Shown here: positions 24,706 through 33,316 of the stretch, piece by piece | Layout: every line of letters begins with the position of its first letter | How positions within the stretch are numbered: the stretch's first letter is position 1 | Source of the DNA: Gallionellales bacterium GWA2_60_142 | GTDB lineage: Bacteria; Pseudomonadota; Gammaproteobacteria; Burkholderiales; Gallionellaceae | Assembly: GCA_001801085.1 (NCBI GenBank) | Contig: MGWR01000061.1 | Coordinates: 62,001-126,000, forward strand | Direction of reading: 5' to 3' | Length of the DNA: 64,000 nt | Made by a program: the position numbers and the translations under genes | The notes under the pieces: model-generated | Told to the model about the DNA's origin: nothing | Databases searched by the model: none | The model's input: only the letters and a program-made list of their open reading frames with translations

Positions 24706-26883
24706 CTAACGCACTCGTCCGATCTGCGAGGGCGACCAGCGCTTTAGCAGCAGGGCATTGCCGAGCACCGAAACACTGGAGAGCGCCATTGCCGCACCGG
24801 CGAGCACCGGATTGAGCATACCGAAAGCCGCCAAAGGAATGCCAATCACGTTGTAGAAAAAGGCCCAGAACAGGTTCTGGCGGATCTTGCGTACGGTCTG
24901 CCGAGACAGGTCAATTGCCGCCGCCACGAGTCGCGGATCACCCCGCATCAGGGTGATGCCGGCGGCATGCATCGCCACATCAGTGCCATTACCCATGGCG
25001 ATGCCCACGTCGGCGGCGGCGAGAGCCGGCGCGTCGTTGATGCCGTCGCCGACCATCGCCACCACTGCATTCCCTGCTTTCATCCGCTCCACAGTGGCCG
25101 TCTTGTCTGCGGGTAACACCTCGGCCTCGATGTGATCGATTCCCAATTTGTCGGCAACTGTTCGTGCGGCAGCGAAGTGATCCCCGGTGACCAAGGCGGT
25201 CAAGATACCCTGTTTGTGGAGAGAACCGATGGCGCTGCTGGATTCGTCCTTAAGTGGGTCACCGAAGGCAAGCATCCCGAGCACCAGCGGGCGACCGCTG
25301 GAGCGCGCTTCGGCCAGCCAGGCGAGACTGTGGCCCTGTGCAGAAAATTTGTGCCGTACTTCGTCAAAATCGCTCAGGTCGGCCTGTATTTCGTTCATAT
25401 AACGCGTACTGCCAAGGTGTAATGAGCGACCTTCGACCATGCCTGTAATTCCCCGGCCTGGCAGGGCTTGTACTTGAGTTGCCTTCGGTATCATGAGGTT
25501 ATTGGCAGCGGCGAGTACCGCTCTGGCCAGCGGATGCTCGCTGCCCTGCTGCAGCGCAGCGGCAAAATTGAGGAGAGGTAAATCAACGGTCGCAGCCTGC
25601 TGAAAGACAATTGCCGGCTGTCCACGCGTCAGCGTACCGGTCTTGTCGAAAACGACCATGCTCACCGCGCCGGCACGCTCAAGTGCCTCGGCATCCTTAA
25701 TCAAGATGCCGTGACGGGCGCCGACACCGGTGCCCGCCATAATCGCTGCCGGCGTCGCCAAGCCGAGCGCGCAGGGACAAGAGATAACAAGCACCGTAAC
25801 TGCGTTGATCAACGACGAGCTCCAGTCGCCTGTCAACAAGCCGCCGACTACCAGGGTCGCCGTCGCAATGACGAGTACCACCGGTACAAATACGGCAGCC
25901 ACTTTGTCCACCTGCTTCTGGATCGGCGCTTTGGCACCCTGCGCATCCTCGACCAAACGGATAATGCGGGCAAGCACCGTTTCTGCACCCACCGCAGTTA
26001 CGCACACACGAAGCTGCCCATCGCCGTTGATTGCACCGCCGGTAACCAGGTCGCCGACATTTTTATCAACAGGCAGACTCTCGCCGGAAACCAGCGATTC
26101 GTCGATGCTTGACTGCCCGGTAATGATTCTCCCGTCGACCGGAATGCGCGCCCCCGGGTTGACCAGGACAATGTCGCCCATGACTACCCAATCCAGCGAC
26201 AACACCTGTTTCAGTTCGCCTCGAACCACGATTGCCGTGGCCGGCCGGAGCGCCTGCAAAGCACGGATTGCATCAGTAGTCTGACGCTTGGCATGTGTCT
26301 CCAGCCACTTGCCGAGACGAACGAGGACGATCACCACGGCGGAGGCTTCGAAGTAGAGATGACTTTCTTCCTGGACCAGCCACAGGTAGATGGACAGACC
26401 GTAGGCAGCGCTGGTGCCGATGCTGACCAGGAGATCCATGTTCCCAACGCGGGCACGCAATGCTTTCCAACCGGCGCGATAGAATCGCATACCCAGCCAA
26501 AACTGCACTATGGTGGCGATTACAAACTGCGGCCAGGATGGTATTTCCCAGTGTTCGCCCAGAAACTGAGCGACCATAGGTACCACGAGGGGGAGCGCCA
26601 AAATAGCACCTATAGCCACTTGCCACCCTTCGCCTGTGTTGGGTGAGTGTGACGCGGAAAACTTGTCAGCCGCTGGCGGTTTGGTGCGATAACCTGCCGC
26701 CGTGACGGCTTCGACCAAACGTGCGGCGGGAGTTGAGCCCGCCAAACGGACACGGGCGGTTTCGCTGGCCAGATTCACCTGTGCTGATTCCACGCCGGGT
26801 ACCGCGAGCAGAGCCTTCTCGACGCGGCCAGAGCAGGAAGTACAGGTCATGCCGCTGATCGGCAGGGTCAATTCTGTTGTCAT
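24706..26883 (-). CDS. copA: Cu(I)-exporting P1B-type ATPase CopA
   Basis: 725 residues from the ATG at 26883, which has CCAGGAG upstream; an in-frame ATG 30 bases earlier lacks one. One N-terminal HMA domain with GMTCTSC, eight membrane segments with the CPC site ([11 protein letters not shown]), phosphorylation loop [12 protein letters not shown], and [10 protein letters not shown]. Exports cuprous ion from the cytosol. Heads the copA-cueR-dehydrogenase operon. Confidence 0.95.
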   Translation of the reverse strand: MTTELTLPISGMTCTSCSGRVEKALLAVPGVESAQVNLASETARVRLAGSTPAARLVEAVTAAGYRTKPPAADKFSASHSPNTGEGWQVAIGAILALPLVVPMVAQFLGEHWEIPSWPQFVIATIVQFWLGMRFYRAGWKALRARVGNMDLLVSIGTSAAYGLSIYLWLVQEESHLYFEASAVVIVLVRLGKWLETHAKRQTTDAIRALQALRPATAIVVRGELKQVLSLDWVVMGDIVLVNPGARIPVDGRIITGQSSIDESLVSGESLPVDKNVGDLVTGGAINGDGQLRVCVTAVGAETVLARIIRLVEDAQGAKAPIQKQVDKVAAVFVPVVLVIATATLVVGGLLTGDWSSSLINAVTVLVISCPCALGLATPAAIMAGTGVGARHGILIKDAEALERAGAVSMVVFDKTGTLTRGQPAIVFQQAATVDLPLLNFAAALQQGSEHPLARAVLAAANNLMIPKATQVQALPGRGITGMVEGRSLHLGSTRYMNEIQADLSDFDEVRHKFSAQGHSLAWLAEARSSGRPLVLGMLAFGDPLKDESSSAIGSLHKQGILTALVTGDHFAAARTVADKLGIDHIEAEVLPADKTATVERMKAGNAVVAMVGDGINDAPALAAADVGIAMGNGTDVAMHAAGITLMRGDPRLVAAAIDLSRQTVRKIRQNLFWAFFYNVIGIPLAAFGMLNPVLAGAAMALSSVSVLGNALLLKRWSPSQIGRVR

Positions 26884-26920
26884 GTCACACTCCTGGATAA
26901 AGGGATACGACACAGCTTCG

Positions 26921-26944
26921 ACTCTCCCATCGTAGGAAGGTCAA
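26921..26944 (-). promoter_or_regulatory. CueR-type operator/promoter of copA
   Basis: On the minus strand TTGACCTTCCTACGATGGGA continues to GAGAGT. TTGACC serves as -35, and the ACCTTCC-N7-GGAGAGT half-dyad is the form used by CueR/HmrR. It is about 40 bp before the copA start. Confidence 0.6.
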
Positions 26945-27124
26945 GAGATTTTTTTATTGCTTATCCGGCAACCAAGCAAATGGGTTTTCAACAATTCTGG
27001 ACTGGATCGCCCCACCTTCGGGCAACGTCATCGATCAACCAGAGCAACGCAGAGCAAGTCAGCAAACCTCGGCATGAATGGGGTCACCACGTTTCTCGGC
27101 AAGATTTGCAGCGGAAGGAAATAT

Positions 27125-27820
27125 CTAAAGAGACGAGGCCGAGCCCCCTCTCAGCCCCGCCAGCTTGGCGAGCACATCCGGTTTCTCGACCACGATGGCC
27201 CCGCGCAAGGTCCTGATCGACTTTGCAGCAACCATCTTGCGCAACAACTTGGCGATCACCTCGCGTGTCGTGCCAAGGTGCGCAGCCAGTTCGCTTTGTG
27301 TCATGCGCAACCGCCCCTCCCCTTCCGAACGCATCAGGATGAACTTGGCCAGCCGCTCGTTCAGGTTGAGGGCGTGCACTTCTTCCAGCTCTTCCATCAG
27401 CCTGAATACCAGTACAGACAACGCATGCACGGTGAGGTTCTGGATGGAGGGCTCGGTCTGGAACAGGGTGCGGTAAGTGAGCGCGGGAATCACGCCGACG
27501 CAAGTGTCGGGTTCGGTCTGCACCCAGGCGGGATATTGCAGGTTGTTGAAGATGCAGTTCAGCGCGAGGATGCAGACCTCGCCGGGATTGATGAAGTACA
27601 GCGTGGCCTCGTTGCCGCCCGGCGAGATCGAGTAGACGCGCAGCCGACCGCGCACCACGACATAGGCGCCGGCCACGCTGTTGCCCTTGTTGATGATGGT
27701 CTTCAGCTCGTCGAAGCGGTTAAGCTGCATGCCGCATTCGAGCATCTGCCGACCGGTGGCGGAAAGTTCGCGAAAGACGCCCAGCGTCCGCAGTTCGTTC
27801 ATGGACTTTGCACCGCTCAT
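27125..27820 (-). CDS. Crp/Fnr-family transcriptional regulator
   Basis: 231 residues from the ATG at 27820 (AGGAGG upstream; the frame is open further but without support). N-terminal cyclic-nucleotide-type beta roll (GNSVAGAYVVVRGRLRVYSIS, PGEVCILALNCIF), then TQSELAAHLGTTREVIAKLLRKM as recognition helix region. No FNR-type N-terminal cysteine cluster; two cysteines, in GEVCILALNC, could sense redox. It has a decayed paralogue at 15245-15466. It is a candidate binder of the GTAGC dyads, by proximity only. Confidence 0.9.
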   Translation of the reverse strand: MSGAKSMNELRTLGVFRELSATGRQMLECGMQLNRFDELKTIINKGNSVAGAYVVVRGRLRVYSISPGGNEATLYFINPGEVCILALNCIFNNLQYPAWVQTEPDTCVGVIPALTYRTLFQTEPSIQNLTVHALSVLVFRLMEELEEVHALNLNERLAKFILMRSEGEGRLRMTQSELAAHLGTTREVIAKLLRKMVAAKSIRTLRGAIVVEKPDVLAKLAGLRGGSASSL

Positions 27821-27866
27821 CGCCAGCCTCCTGACATGAAACCGGAAAGCGCCTCTCCGCTCATTT

Positions 27867-28325
27867 TTAGCGATCCGACTCGGCGATGAGGCGGGCCGCA
27901 ATCTCTGCGGCCTTGCCCGTGTACCTGGCACAGCGCTCGCCCAGCCGGTTTTCGCGAAATGCGGCCTGGCCTTCCGGGGTACCGAGATCGCAGCCCAGCA
28001 GCGCATGGCAGTCGCGCGCACCGAACTCCTGTTCGAACTCCCGGATGAGGCGCTCGGTCGCCATGTATGCCGGCTGCACGGGCTGGCCGGATTCGGAGCG
28101 CCCGAGGGCGAGACTGACGCCCATGACCGCGCCGGTGAGCGCACCGCAGGTTCCGCAGGTACGCGCCATGCCACTACAGAATGCGGTGGCGACCCTGGGC
28201 AACAGGTCGGACTCGACGCCCTGCGCCTTGGCCAGCGCGAGCACAACGCTCTCCGCGCAATACAGGCCCGAGGCAAAGGATTCCTCGGCAGACTTGCGAA
28301 CCTCGGCAACGAATTGCGATTCCAT
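27867..28325 (-). CDS. C_GCAxxG_C_C family redox protein
   Basis: 152 residues from 28325 (AAGGAG upstream). CAESVVLAL, FCSGMARTCGTCGALTGAVM, RDCHALLGCDL and RCARYTGKAAEIA give the spaced cysteines of the C_GCAxxG_C_C family, thought to be redox-active or metal-binding. 46 bp before the Crp/Fnr gene on the same strand, probably one operon with the cupin and peroxidase genes. Confidence 0.88.
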   Translation of the reverse strand: MESQFVAEVRKSAEESFASGLYCAESVVLALAKAQGVESDLLPRVATAFCSGMARTCGTCGALTGAVMGVSLALGRSESGQPVQPAYMATERLIREFEQEFGARDCHALLGCDLGTPEGQAAFRENRLGERCARYTGKAAEIAARLIAESDR

Positions 28326-28375
28326 GTATGGCTCCTTGTTCAACCCGGCTACGGTACAGTGTCGTATCGAACTAT

Positions 28376-28690
28376 TCATGCATCTTCCACCAGAAAGAGC
28401 CGGACACTTGGCGTAAGCGAACGCGCCTTGTGTCTGGTGGCTGTCCCCATCGGAATGAATATCCCGGCGCCTTCGCCGTATCTGACGACTCGGCCGTCAA
28501 AGTCGATTTCCAGTTCGCCTGCGAGCACAAAACCAACGTGCCCCTTTTCGCACCAGTGCGGCTCAACAAACCCGGAGGTAAATTCGAGCAAGCGCATCTG
28601 CTTGCGGCCATCGCCGAATACCTTGAAGCGAGCGCCGGGCATGGCCTCTTGCCACTCTAACGAGTCAAATATGACTTTGCATGCATCCAC
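28376..28690 (-). CDS. Cupin domain protein
   Basis: 104 residues, a single small beta barrel: EPHWCEKGHVGFVLAGELEIDFDG and YGEGAGIFIPMGTATRHKA are the two cupin motifs; metal ligands would be His and Glu of the first and the late His. Function unspecified. Between the peroxidase and C_GCAxxG genes. Confidence 0.82.
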   Translation of the reverse strand: MDACKVIFDSLEWQEAMPGARFKVFGDGRKQMRLLEFTSGFVEPHWCEKGHVGFVLAGELEIDFDGRVVRYGEGAGIFIPMGTATRHKARSLTPSVRLFLVEDA

Positions 28691-28724
28691 TGCTTACTCC
28701 CTGGATGAATCCACAACCGGATAC

Positions 28725-30062
28725 TCACGACCCCCTGTTGCGCAACGCGAGCGATTCGCTGCTCAGGGATTTCAGGAACTCGACAATGTCGTCCACGTCG
28801 CTCTCGCTCAACGGAGCGGAGCCGACACGCGCGATCGTCCTGTCCTGCTTCGACCACACGATGCGTCTGTTGCCGTTGGCATCGTTGCCGATCTCCCTGC
28901 CGCGCTGCACGGTCGCCATGATACGCACCGCCTCCCGCAGGCTGTCAACACTGCCGTTGTGGAAATAGGGCGCAGTCAACGCGACGTTCCTGAGCGAGGG
29001 GATGCGCCAGACGCCCTGTTTGTTGCCGGGGACATTGGCGCCGACATCGCTGGTCAGACTGTAACGATCCGCATATTTCTGTGCGGCGAACACCGGGAAC
29101 AGCCGCTGCGGCGACGGCGGCGGATCGAACACGCTGGCCCCGCTGAAATTGGGGCCGGAGTGGCACTGGATGCAACCGACCGACTGGAACAACTCCATCC
29201 CGCGCAACTGCGCCGCGCTCAATGCCGACTCGTCGCCGCGCACGAAGCGGTCGTAGGCAGCATCCGGCGTAATCAGCGTGCGCTCGTAGGCGGCGATGGC
29301 GGCGACGATACGGTCGATGGTGATCGGCTGCGCGGCGCCGAAGGCCGCATCGAACATTTCCCGATAGCCCTCGCCTTCGCGCACGCGCCGCGCCACGGCC
29401 TCCAGCGACGGCATGCCCATCTCCTTCGGATTCAGCGGCGGGCCTTTCGCCTGCTCTTCCAGCGAGGCGGCGCGTCCGTCCCAGAACAGCACGGACTGGA
29501 AAGCGGCGTTCCACACCGTCGGCGCGTTGCGTGCGCCGAGCTGCCCACCCACCCCCAGCGAGGCGCGGCGACCATCCATGCCAGCACCTCGCCTCACCTC
29601 GTGGCAGGAACTGCACGAGACCGTGCGGTCGATGGACAGCGCCTTGTCATGGAACAGGCGCTCGCCCAGCGCGACCTTCTCCGGCGTGGTCGGGTTCCAC
29701 GCCGGAGAAGGCGCGACATCGGGCAAGGCGCGCCAGACGTAGCCCTTGCGCACGCTCGGCGGGCGGTCATGGCGAGCGACTTGCGCAGGTTGTCGCAAGA
29801 CTGCCGGCCGCACCGACTGCGCGGCCAGTTGCGCCCTGATCGTGTGTTCGGGGAAATTCACCAGCATGGCGATGACGAACAGCTTGATCGAGAACGCCAC
29901 CATGCCGGAACCCAGTATCAGCGACAGCAGCCACTTCTTTCCGGTGGACATCCCGCCCAGCGGTCCCAGCTCGAATTGCACCATCAGCAACAGCACCGTG
30001 AAGCCGATCACCAGCATGACGATGCCGACCTGCATGAACCCGATCAATCCAGCCTGCCCCAT
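28725..30062 (-). CDS. Di-heme cytochrome c peroxidase family protein, membrane anchored
   Basis: 445 residues from the ATG at 30062 (GGAG six bases before; an ATG 18 bases further up is weaker). Two N-terminal hydrophobic segments anchor it, then two heme sites, SCSSCHEV (about 190) and GCIQCHSG (about 345), the CCP/MauG pattern, with GARNAPTVWNAAFQSVLFWDGRA between them. Reduces peroxide or acts as a MauG-like oxidase in the periplasm. Its 5' region is duplicated at 32502-32667. Confidence 0.9.
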   Translation of the reverse strand: MGQAGLIGFMQVGIVMLVIGFTVLLLMVQFELGPLGGMSTGKKWLLSLILGSGMVAFSIKLFVIAMLVNFPEHTIRAQLAAQSVRPAVLRQPAQVARHDRPPSVRKGYVWRALPDVAPSPAWNPTTPEKVALGERLFHDKALSIDRTVSCSSCHEVRRGAGMDGRRASLGVGGQLGARNAPTVWNAAFQSVLFWDGRAASLEEQAKGPPLNPKEMGMPSLEAVARRVREGEGYREMFDAAFGAAQPITIDRIVAAIAAYERTLITPDAAYDRFVRGDESALSAAQLRGMELFQSVGCIQCHSGPNFSGASVFDPPPSPQRLFPVFAAQKYADRYSLTSDVGANVPGNKQGVWRIPSLRNVALTAPYFHNGSVDSLREAVRIMATVQRGREIGNDANGNRRIVWSKQDRTIARVGSAPLSESDVDDIVEFLKSLSSESLALRNRGS

Positions 30063-30190
30063 CTCGCGCTCCTTTCGCATTAACGATCCGGGGCGAGGCT
30101 AACTGCAATCGGGCTCGCGCTCTGTATCAATTGCTACACAAGACCACCGGTTAAAAAGTCCGCGTCGCCGCGTAACTTTTGCTACAGAAC
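30024..30190. repeat. Direct duplication flanking the cassette cluster, left copy
   Basis: The first codons of the peroxidase gene and about 125 bp of its upstream DNA match 32502-32667 with few differences, up to the junction GCTACAGAAC. The cassette genes lie between the two copies. Confidence 0.85.
30124..30185. promoter_or_regulatory. Paired dyads upstream of the peroxidase gene
   Basis: GTATCAATTGCTAC (30124) and GTAACTTTTGCTAC (30172), 48 bp apart, degenerate forms of GTAGC-N4-GCTAC. The TAG stop of the tautomerase gene falls within the second dyad. Confidence 0.65.
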
Positions 30191-30433
30191 TGCATCGGCC
30201 TGAGTCTTTCCAACAAGGTTGACGAGCGTTTCCGCGTGTACCTCGTGTATGACGATGTAGCTTGCTGGTGCGACGTTGCCAAGTATCTCTTCCATGCTCG
30301 CAAACACTCGGCTTATATATTCGGCCTTCTCGCTCTTGGTGTTTGTGCCTTCTGTCACCTTGATATCGAGATAGAAGGTCGCGACACCCAGTTGCTCAAC
30401 GGGAACACCACCGATGAACCAAGCATGGGGCAC
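30182..30433 (-). CDS. Tautomerase-fold protein, 3' end altered (cassette gene)
   Basis: 83 residues. MPHAWFIGGVPVEQLG...FYLDIKVTEGTNTKSEKAEYISRVFASME is a 4-oxalocrotonate tautomerase-like fold that keeps a Pro after Met. The last residues (GKTQADAVL) run into the duplicated peroxidase promoter and the stop lies in its dyad, so the natural C-terminus and its attC appear lost. Last cassette of the cluster. Confidence 0.7.
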   Translation of the reverse strand: MPHAWFIGGVPVEQLGVATFYLDIKVTEGTNTKSEKAEYISRVFASMEEILGNVAPASYIVIHEVHAETLVNLVGKTQADAVL

Positions 30434-30463
30434 CGTGAAACACTCCTTGGGTTCTTATGAGGG

Positions 30464-30544
30464 GCCTAACGAATGCCATAACCAGCATGCAAAAGCAGGC
30501 GGCGCGGCGCTTTTGCAACGTCCGAGTTGATGACGTTATTGGGC
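30464..30544 (-). other. attC-like site (SDR cassette)
   Basis: GCCTAAC at 30464-30470 (GTTAGGC on the minus strand), stem GCAAAAGC/GCTTTTGC, and ATTGGGC as degenerate distal box. Lies between the stop of the SDR gene and the start of the tautomerase gene, as an attC should. Confidence 0.65.
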
Positions 30545-30547
30545 ATA

Positions 30548-31282
30548 TTAACCATTCCGAATAATCCTTTCTGCTACTGCCGGCAGGAACCTGTTCAACG
30601 CAAACAGCATCTTGGTTTTTTCAATCCGTATTTCGTACCTATCAGACGCGATCCCTCGTAAGGCCTCAGCAGTCAATGCTTCGGGGGTGATCTTGCCCTT
30701 ACCCCTGCCCTTGGTCATTTCTGTGTCCACCAAGGCGGGAATAATCTCGAAGACCTTTACCGATGTATCTTCGAGCTGGTACCGCAAGGCCTTCGTGAAG
30801 TTGTGCATAGCGGCCTTTGTCGCGCAGTAAACGGGGGCACTTTGCTTTGGAACCAAGGCCAAGGCAGATGTAACGTTCACAATCGCCGCACTGGGTCGTT
30901 TTGTGAGTAACGGTAAGAACCGATCGATTAGTTTCAGATGGGCCACTAAGTTTATGGCGACCTCCTCATCGATTCGGCCCGTATGGTCCCCGGAATCCGA
31001 GAAATCATAATTGTGCTGAATCCCGGCGTTGTTTATCAGTACATTCAGGTTCGGGTATTGCTGCGTAATATGCTCGACAAGGCGTTGTTGGTCTTTGTCG
31101 TCAGCGATATCGCAGGGAACTACAACAATGGCGGGATTCTCTTTCTGTACCGCCATCAACTTATTTGAATCACGTCCACACACAATGACTGCGCTGCCAT
31201 GCAGGGCAAATGCCCTTGCTAGCGCAAGACCGATACCCGACCCGCCACCGGTTACAAGAACCGTGTTATCGCTGAGTTTCAT
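30548..31282 (-). CDS. Short-chain dehydrogenase/reductase (cassette gene)
   Basis: 244 residues from 31282 (GGAGTCCGA before ATG). Cofactor site TGGGSGIGLALA, NNAG, catalytic Ser (NVTSALALV) and YCATKAA (Y-x3-K) are complete, so it should be an active NAD(P)-dependent oxidoreductase; IPALVDTEMTKGRGKG follows. Substrate unknown. Flanked by attC-like sites on both sides. Confidence 0.9.
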   Translation of the reverse strand: MKLSDNTVLVTGGGSGIGLALARAFALHGSAVIVCGRDSNKLMAVQKENPAIVVVPCDIADDKDQQRLVEHITQQYPNLNVLINNAGIQHNYDFSDSGDHTGRIDEEVAINLVAHLKLIDRFLPLLTKRPSAAIVNVTSALALVPKQSAPVYCATKAAMHNFTKALRYQLEDTSVKVFEIIPALVDTEMTKGRGKGKITPEALTAEALRGIASDRYEIRIEKTKMLFALNRFLPAVAERIIRNG

Positions 31283-31302
31283 TCGGACTCCATAAATTTG
31301 AC

Positions 31303-31370
31303 GCCTAGCGTTTGAATTCACCGGCCTTGCGCGGCTTTATGCACAAGGCCGGTGGAATGGTTGGTTAGGC
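31303..31370 (-). other. attC-like site (ABM cassette)
   Basis: GCCTAGC at 31303 and GTTAGGC at 31364 are inverted ends; inside, ACCGGCCTTG/CAAGGCCGGT forms a 10-bp stem with spacer bases. Sits 6 bp past the ABM stop and before the SDR start. Confidence 0.8.
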
Positions 31371-31376
31371 GGCAAG

Positions 31377-31691
31377 TCAGAAACCATACTCGCGCTCGAC
31401 ACGGCAGACCCGGACACGAAATGTCCGATACCAGTCCTTTGCTCGGCTCTGAGCGTGGCGATGAATGATGTTTTCCTTCCAGGCCGTTATTGCTTCCTGG
31501 CTCGCCCAATATGAAACGGAGATTCCGATTTCTTGTCTCGCACTCTCGAAGCCAAGAAAGCCCGGTTGTTCGGAGGCAAGCTCCAACATTTGCCTTGCCG
31601 TTTCACCGTAGTCGTTGTCACCGTCGGTGCGGTCGGATGTAAAGATTACGGCGAAGTACGGCGGTTGTGGTGTTTGCGCGGCGGAAACCAT
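31377..31691 (-). CDS. Antibiotic biosynthesis monooxygenase-family protein (cassette gene)
   Basis: 104 residues. FAVIFTSDRTDGD, LASEQPGFLGFESARQ, ISVSYWASQEAITAWKENIIH and a final WYRTFRVRVCRVEREYGF give the dimeric ferredoxin-like ABM fold used by small monooxygenases and heme-degrading enzymes. Substrate unknown. Common as an integron cassette gene. Confidence 0.88.
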   Translation of the reverse strand: MVSAAQTPQPPYFAVIFTSDRTDGDNDYGETARQMLELASEQPGFLGFESARQEIGISVSYWASQEAITAWKENIIHRHAQSRAKDWYRTFRVRVCRVEREYGF

Positions 31692-31707
31692 CTACGCTCC
31701 TTTTGTT

Positions 31708-31771
31708 GCCCAACATTCAAATTGAGGGGCGGTCCGCTATTGGCGCGTCCCGATCGAATGCAGTGTTGGGC
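31708..31771 (-). other. attC-like site (161-residue protein cassette)
   Basis: GCCCAAC at 31708 and GTTGGGC at 31765 are perfect inverted ends, with ATTCAAATTGAGG and TCGAATGCAGT as spaced inner boxes. Lies about 50 bp past the hypothetical gene stop and 16 bp before the ABM start. Confidence 0.8.
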
Positions 31772-31823
31772 ACAAACAGCATTCGTCAAACTGGCGGATT
31801 GTGTGCAAGAACCGGGCAAGGAG

Positions 31824-32309
31824 TCACGCCGTTAAATCAATCCCATGAGAAATTTCTTTCCCATCAAGTTGCTCTAGCGTGCTAATAAATTGTTCCCAAG
31901 GCTTGGTATCGACCTTTTGAAGAGGATATTTCTCATTCACCATTTCTATGTAGTTAAGTTTGTCTTTAGCGTACTGAAGCATATCGATATTTTTCCTTGG
32001 GTCTTCTATATGTCCACCTAAAACGCGGGTATCGGACGGAAGTCCACCTACGTGCATTGCTGCGCTCCCTAATCTGGGAAGAGTCATCATCAAATGTGTC
32101 TCGGCGTTAATCTGACCTTTCGAATATAACTCGTTACCAACACTAGCAAGCGTGTTGGCCGAGATATCGGTAATCTTGAGATTGAATTGAGACGATGCAG
32201 CATTAACAGTGCTTGTTTTAGGCGGCAATTCATTGCCGCCGACAAGTGTGTCTTTTGCCGCTTTGTTTTGCGGAAAACGAAAATTATTCCCAATGCCGTT
32301 AATAGTCAT
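31824..32309 (-). CDS. Hypothetical protein (cassette gene)
   Basis: 161 residues from the ATG at 32309 (GGAG seven bases before). Not recognised. AT-rich compared with its surroundings. N-terminus MTINGIGNNFRFPQNKAAKD is polar; later ISANTLASVGNELYSKGQIN and EDPRKNIDMLQYAKDKLNYIEM suggest helices. No signal peptide, no membrane segment. First gene of the cassette run, with an attC on its 3' side. Function unknown. Confidence 0.75.
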   Translation of the reverse strand: MTINGIGNNFRFPQNKAAKDTLVGGNELPPKTSTVNAASSQFNLKITDISANTLASVGNELYSKGQINAETHLMMTLPRLGSAAMHVGGLPSDTRVLGGHIEDPRKNIDMLQYAKDKLNYIEMVNEKYPLQKVDTKPWEQFISTLEQLDGKEISHGIDLTA

Positions 32310-32435
32310 TATCAACTCCATAAATTTAAGGATGAACTCGATTTAATTACCAAACACCGTGCCAATACCGATTGAAATTTTTATGTATGCAAAATATCAC
32401 AACTGCCATGTGATGACGCCAAGCGACTAAGCTCA

Positions 32436-32540
32436 TTAGTTCGAGATAGCCGTCATCCACCAGCAACAAAGCGGCATCCACACCGTTGGCGCATTGCATG
32501 CGCCGACCTGCATGAAACCGATCAATCCAGCCTGCCCCAT
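32436..32540 (-). pseudogene. Cytochrome c peroxidase remnant
   Basis: Starts MGQAGLIGFMQVG like the intact gene at 28725-30062, then jumps to ACNAPTVW, matching GARNAPTVW near residue 210 of that protein, and soon ends at TAA. A large internal deletion and decay. It retains the upstream dyads. Confidence 0.85.
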
Positions 32541-32667
32541 CTCGCTCTCCTTTCGCATAACGATCCGGGCCGAGGCTAACTGCAATCGGGCGCGCGCTCT
32601 GTATCAAATGCTACACAAGACCGCCGGGCAAAGAATCCGCGTCGCCGCGTAACTTTTGCTACAGAAC
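32502..32667. repeat. Direct duplication flanking the cassette cluster, right copy
   Basis: Second copy of 30024-30190; here the regulatory DNA lies between the peroxidase remnant and DUF4242 copy 2, probably the original divergent layout. Confidence 0.85.
32601..32662 (+). promoter_or_regulatory. Paired dyads upstream of DUF4242 copy 2
   Basis: GTATCAAATGCTAC (32601) and GTAACTTTTGCTAC (32649), 48 bp apart, then GTTACATT and a GCTACATCTTCGTAGC leader hairpin before AGGAGAGCAAC and the start codon. Confidence 0.7.
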
Positions 32668-32733
32668 GCGGCGCGTCCGCCCGTTACATTGCGCCTCGCT
32701 ACATCTTCGTAGCGTCACCTACAGGAGAGCAAC

Positions 32734-33039
32734 ATGAAACCGATGCGATTTTTTCTGGACACGCATGACCGCACGCGCCAGACCTTTCCCGAGCAACTTT
32801 CGATGGAGGATTTCGAAAAGTTCTACGCGCTGTACGAACAGGCCTGCTACGACGAAAACGTCGTGCCCATCCGTCTGCACGTGAGTTATGAGGACGGCCG
32901 CGCCTTTTGCCTGAACATGGCGACCGATGCCGAGGCGGTGCGGCGCGCGCACGAACGGGTCGGCCTGCCCTACGACTCGATCACCGAGGTCACCACGGCC
33001 ACGCCGGGCGACACCTTCTTCCGCCGCAACGCCGTATAG
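32734..33039 (+). CDS. DUF4242 family protein (copy 2)
   Basis: 101 residues, nearly identical to the protein at 20471-20773 (RFFLDTHDRT, DFEKFYALYEQACYDE, HVSYEDGRAFCLNMATDAEA). Same DUF4242 fold, and same leader and operator pattern. GC-richer at silent sites than copy 1, so the duplication is not recent. Confidence 0.86.
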   Translation: MKPMRFFLDTHDRTRQTFPEQLSMEDFEKFYALYEQACYDENVVPIRLHVSYEDGRAFCLNMATDAEAVRRAHERVGLPYDSITEVTTATPGDTFFRRNAV

Positions 33040-33049
33040 CGGAACGCGC

Positions 33050-33080
33050 CCTTGCCGCATTGTTCCGGAGTGCGGCAAGG
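33050..33080. terminator. Hairpin after DUF4242 copy 2
   Basis: CCTTGCCGCA and TGCGGCAAGG form a perfect 10-bp stem 11 bp past the stop; a weak TTTTT follows 15 bases later. Confidence 0.55.
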
Positions 33081-33189
33081 TGACCTTCCCTCAGTTTTTC
33101 GTCTTTCAACAGGCGGTGGTCATGCTCCCTGTTTCTCCTTCGGTTGAGAATTCATCCAGTCGTTCAGGGAGTTTATGCGGCGCGTTTTT

Positions 33190-33203
33190 ATAGCAAACGC
33201 TAC
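33190..33203 (+). promoter_or_regulatory. Degenerate dyad ATAGC-AAAC-GCTAC
   Basis: A further GTAGC-N4-GCTAC-like site about 115 bp before the broken gene at 33317. Confidence 0.45.
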
Positions 33204-33316
33204 AACGCGGGCCAAGCCCCACAATATTCGCGCTCCCTCCTTGTAAGTTGTCCGCCCCGGCGGCAACGCCTGCATCCGCCATTCCGGCCATGCCCTCACA
33301 ATCAAGGAGAACCACC

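Noticed and set aside
27821-28309. In-frame extension of the Crp/Fnr gene
   Set aside because: It overlaps the C_GCAxxG gene in another frame; the ribosome site and family start are at 27820.
28005-30083. A 692-codon plus-strand frame over the peroxidase and cupin genes
   Set aside because: Antisense to genes with clear motifs; composition typical of shadow translation.
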